From positions 1 to 23,521 of the forward strand of contig SFDB01000025.1 in the NCBI GenBank assembly GCA_004558825.1: a DNA stretch of 23,521 nucleotides, written 5' to 3'. Of this stretch, positions 20,917 through 23,521 are shown in pieces (the first letter of the stretch is position 1; each line of letters starts with the position of its first letter). The stretch is from Clostridiales bacterium (GTDB lineage: Bacteria; Bacillota; Clostridia; Christensenellales; CAG-138). The notes under the pieces are model-generated. The model had not been told where the DNA came from and did no database searches. It saw only the letters and a list, made by a program, of their open reading frames with translations. The position numbers and the translations under genes were made by a program.

Positions 20917-23384
20917 GTCTTAATCTCACCATAGTGGATTGTAAATTGCTGATATGGCTGTACACGCAGGACAGCGAGGCGGAGTCTTAATCTCACCATA
21001 GTGGATTGTAAATCCGTGATTATTTTAAGCGCTTCGGTGTCGGATATAATGTCTTAATCTCACCATAGTGGATTGTAAATTGATGTTGTCATTTACGTTC
21101 CGCAGAGCGGCAGCAGTCTTAATCTCACCATAGTGGATTGTAAATAACATGCGGCATTTCAGGAGCGGCTTGCGCGCAACGGTCTTAATCTCACCATAGT
21201 GGATTGTAAATCTGATTCGCAGAAGAAAACGCTTGGCGCAGCAATCGGTCTTAATCTCACCATAGTGGATTGTAAATCTCGTGGCAAACAGCTCCCGGAG
21301 ATTCTGCGAATTGCTGTCTTAATCTCACCATAGTGGATTGTAAATGTTGACATGTGGACGTTAGGTAACGCTGCGATGGGTCTTAATCTCACCATAGTGG
21401 ATTGTAAATTGGAGAATCAAAGAGTATGTAAGTGCGGGAGTCCGGTCTTAATCTCACCATAGTGGATTGTAAATTGCGCGTGATTGGGACAACGAAGATC
21501 ACAAGACTGTCTTAATCTCACCATAGTGGATTGTAAATAATGCGGAAGCAGTGCAGGTAACGCCGACCATCGAAGTCTTAATCTCACCATAGTGGATTGT
21601 AAATTTCACGCGACGAACCTTGAACGTCATATCTTGATGACGTCTTAATCTCACCATAGTGGATTGTAAATATAAAAGGAGGTGTGGTATGACTGACGCC
21701 GAAATTGTCTTAATCTCACCATAGTGGATTGTAAATTAAGACTAAGGCCGTGCTTGCGTGTGACGGAAAGGGTCTTAATCTCACCATAGTGGATTGTAAA
21801 TAACTCTGAAATGTGGGGGTATATTAACGATGGCGCGGTCTTAATCTCACCATAGTGGATTGTAAATTTGCTTCCGCAAGTGGTATTCCTTGAGGAGCGT
21901 TTGCGTCTTAATCTCACCATAGTGGATTGTAAATACGGGCGAAACAGACGCGGACGGAAACGCTATCTATGTCTTAATCTCACCATAGTGGATTGTAAAT
22001 TTTTTATTATCTGTGGCGCGCGGGAACTTATTTGCGTCTTAATCTCACCATAGTGGATTGTAAATGAAGGAAAGCTCGAAAAATCGGACGATGTAAGCGC
22101 GTCTTAATCTCACCATAGTGGATTGTAAATTTTTCATCGGGCGTAAGCACAAGGGATTTATTGCGGTCTTAATCTCACCATAGTAGATTGTAAATTAAAG
22201 ACAATCCGAAGCGTATCATCATAACCACGGAGTCTTAATCTCACCATAGTGGATTGTAAATATCGGCGACTGGACGGGCGGCACGGATGTCGATACCGTC
22301 TTAATCTCACCATAGTGGATTGTAAATATTGAACGCCGAGCGGGAAACATCAATACGTTGTGCGTCTTAATCTCACCATAGTGGATTGTAAATGCTGATC
22401 GCGCGCAAGAACACAAAAAGCGAGACTTGTCTTAATCTCACCATAGTGGATTGTAAATAAGCATAGCGAAAGCGGTTGAGTGTTCGTGCAAGATTGTCTT
22501 AATCTCACCATAGTGGATTGTAAATGTCGACATGTGGACGTTAGGTAACGCTGCGATGGAGGTGTCTTAATCTCACCATAGTGGATTGTAAATAATTTCG
22601 ATAGTACATGGACTGTAACTGAATTTACGTCTTAATCTCACCATAGTGGATTGTAAATATGAAGCAAGTGGAAGCGGAGTTAAAAGGGCGGCTCGTCTTA
22701 ATCTCACCATAGTGGATTGTAAATAGAATTGATTGGAATCGTCGATAATGCGAAGTCTATCGTCTTAATCTCACCATAGTGGATTGTAAATATGATGCCG
22801 ATTGGGTTCTCTATGGCAATCCTCTCAGTCTTAATCTCACCATAGTGGATTGTAAATGTTGGGCGAACTGACGTTTTAGATTTTCTACAGATGTCTTAAT
22901 CTCACCATAGTGGATTGTAAATGCTATCAACGTAAACGATTGATAGCAGCTGCATTTGTCTTAATCTCACCATAGTGGATTGTAAATCGCATTGAAGTTA
23001 AGATTGTAGAACCAGAAGGAAAGGTCTTAATCTCACCATAGTGGATTGTAAATTTTCATTTTTTTCGCTGCTTATAAATATAATTTTTTCGTCTTAATCT
23101 CACCATAGTGGATTGTAAATTACAGCGAAGCTCTACGCAAATGGAGCATAAAAAAACGTCTTAATCTCACCATAGTGGATTGTAAATCTTGCTTTCGTAT
23201 TGACGGTGATACCCTTTGAATATCGTCTTAATCTCACCATAGTGGATTGTAAATGTATGTCAGACATATTTAGGAGGCGTATATCTGTAGTCTTAATCTC
23301 ACCATAGTGGATTGTAAATCTTGCTAATGCAGTTTCATAATTGCGCTTGATGTCGTCTTAATCTCACCATAGTGGATTGTAAAT
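20917..23384 (+). CRISPR. Type I-B CRISPR array, 38 repeats and 37 spacers
   Basis: The 30-nt repeat begins GTCTTAATCTC, has ACCATAGT in the middle and ends GGATTGTAAAT. I counted 38 copies; 37 are identical, and repeat 20 (22166-22195) has one G-to-A change at 22185. Spacers are 34-38 nt, mostly 35-37. Orientation is plus: the leader, promoter and cas operon lie upstream, and the TTGTAAAT end matches the 5' handle expected for type I-B, as in Clostridioides difficile repeats. The RNA can form AATC/GATT and CAC/GTG stems with one bulged U and a CAUA loop. The final repeat is intact, without the usual terminal degeneration. Spacers 7 (21346-21379) and 25 (22526-22563) are near-identical. Confidence 0.98.
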
Positions 23385-23521
23385 TTTGAAGCAGAGGTGT
23401 TAAACGTGCTGATTACTAAGCGTGCACTTGTCAACAAAAACTGGACACAGAAATGAGAGTTTTAGACTTGTAAAATCGTAAAGTTGTACTCTCATCACCG
23501 CCACCCTTGACATCGCTGTGA
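23385..23521. other. Array-distal region with a possible insertion-sequence end
   Basis: No repeat follows within spacer distance. TGTCAACAAAAACTGGACA (23429-23447) looks like a transposable-element terminus. Just inside it, ATGAGAGT (23453-23460) and ACTCTCAT (23488-23495) form a perfect 8-bp inverted repeat, with ACTT/AAGT nested inside. The window ends before any transposase could be seen, so an element is only a suggestion. Confidence 0.3.

Noticed and set aside
21159..22416. Open frames in the array encoding FTIHYGEIKT-like repeats
   Set aside because: These are translations of the CRISPR repeat on either strand, with no ribosome sites; not genes.

Overview
The window looks like a moderate-GC member of the Clostridia (Bacillota). 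The grounds are clustered GGAGG ribosome sites, a Spo0A-like receiver fragment, a BlaI/M56 pair, a DhaS-type TetR regulator, and a type I-B CRISPR-Cas locus whose repeat ends like those of clostridia (..TGTAAAT). No species can be named from sequence alone.

Left end (1-5.2 kb): the 5' end of a minus-strand response regulator, then about 500 bp of AT-rich non-coding DNA. A plus-strand polysaccharide phosphoregulation operon follows: a PHP-type tyrosine phosphatase, a membrane-anchored Ig-like protein, and two consecutive Wzz-BY-kinase fusions with tyrosine-rich tails. The kinases would phosphorylate their own tails, the phosphatase would reverse this, and the cycle would control chain length and export of a surface polysaccharide.

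Middle (5.2-12.1 kb, minus strand): a TetR regulator; a BlaI-type repressor and M56 membrane metalloprotease with a very large unassigned extracellular part, preceded by a double operator; then an ABC exporter overlapping a nucleotidyltransferase-like (NTP_transf_5) gene with its own promoter.

Right half (12.1-23.4 kb, plus strand): a type I-B (Cst/Tneap-like) operon in the order cas6, cas8b/cst1, cas7/cst2, cas5, cas3, cas4, cas1, cas2. A terminator and a leader with its own promoter follow, then an array of 38 repeats and 37 spacers transcribed in the same direction. Cas8b, Cas7, Cas5 and Cas11 (from an internal start in cas8b) would form Cascade, Cas3 would degrade targets, and Cas4-Cas1-Cas2 would add spacers. 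All genes look intact except cas6, which is split between two reading frames, with a dnaX-like slippery heptamer just upstream of the break.

The strongest second-look items are the split cas6, two spacers matching the same protospacer with one seed-position difference, the internal Cas11 start, two back-to-back perfect hairpins between cas5 and cas3, and a repeated octamer in the CRISPR leader. After the last repeat the window ends in a structured, insertion-sequence-like stretch that I cannot identify.
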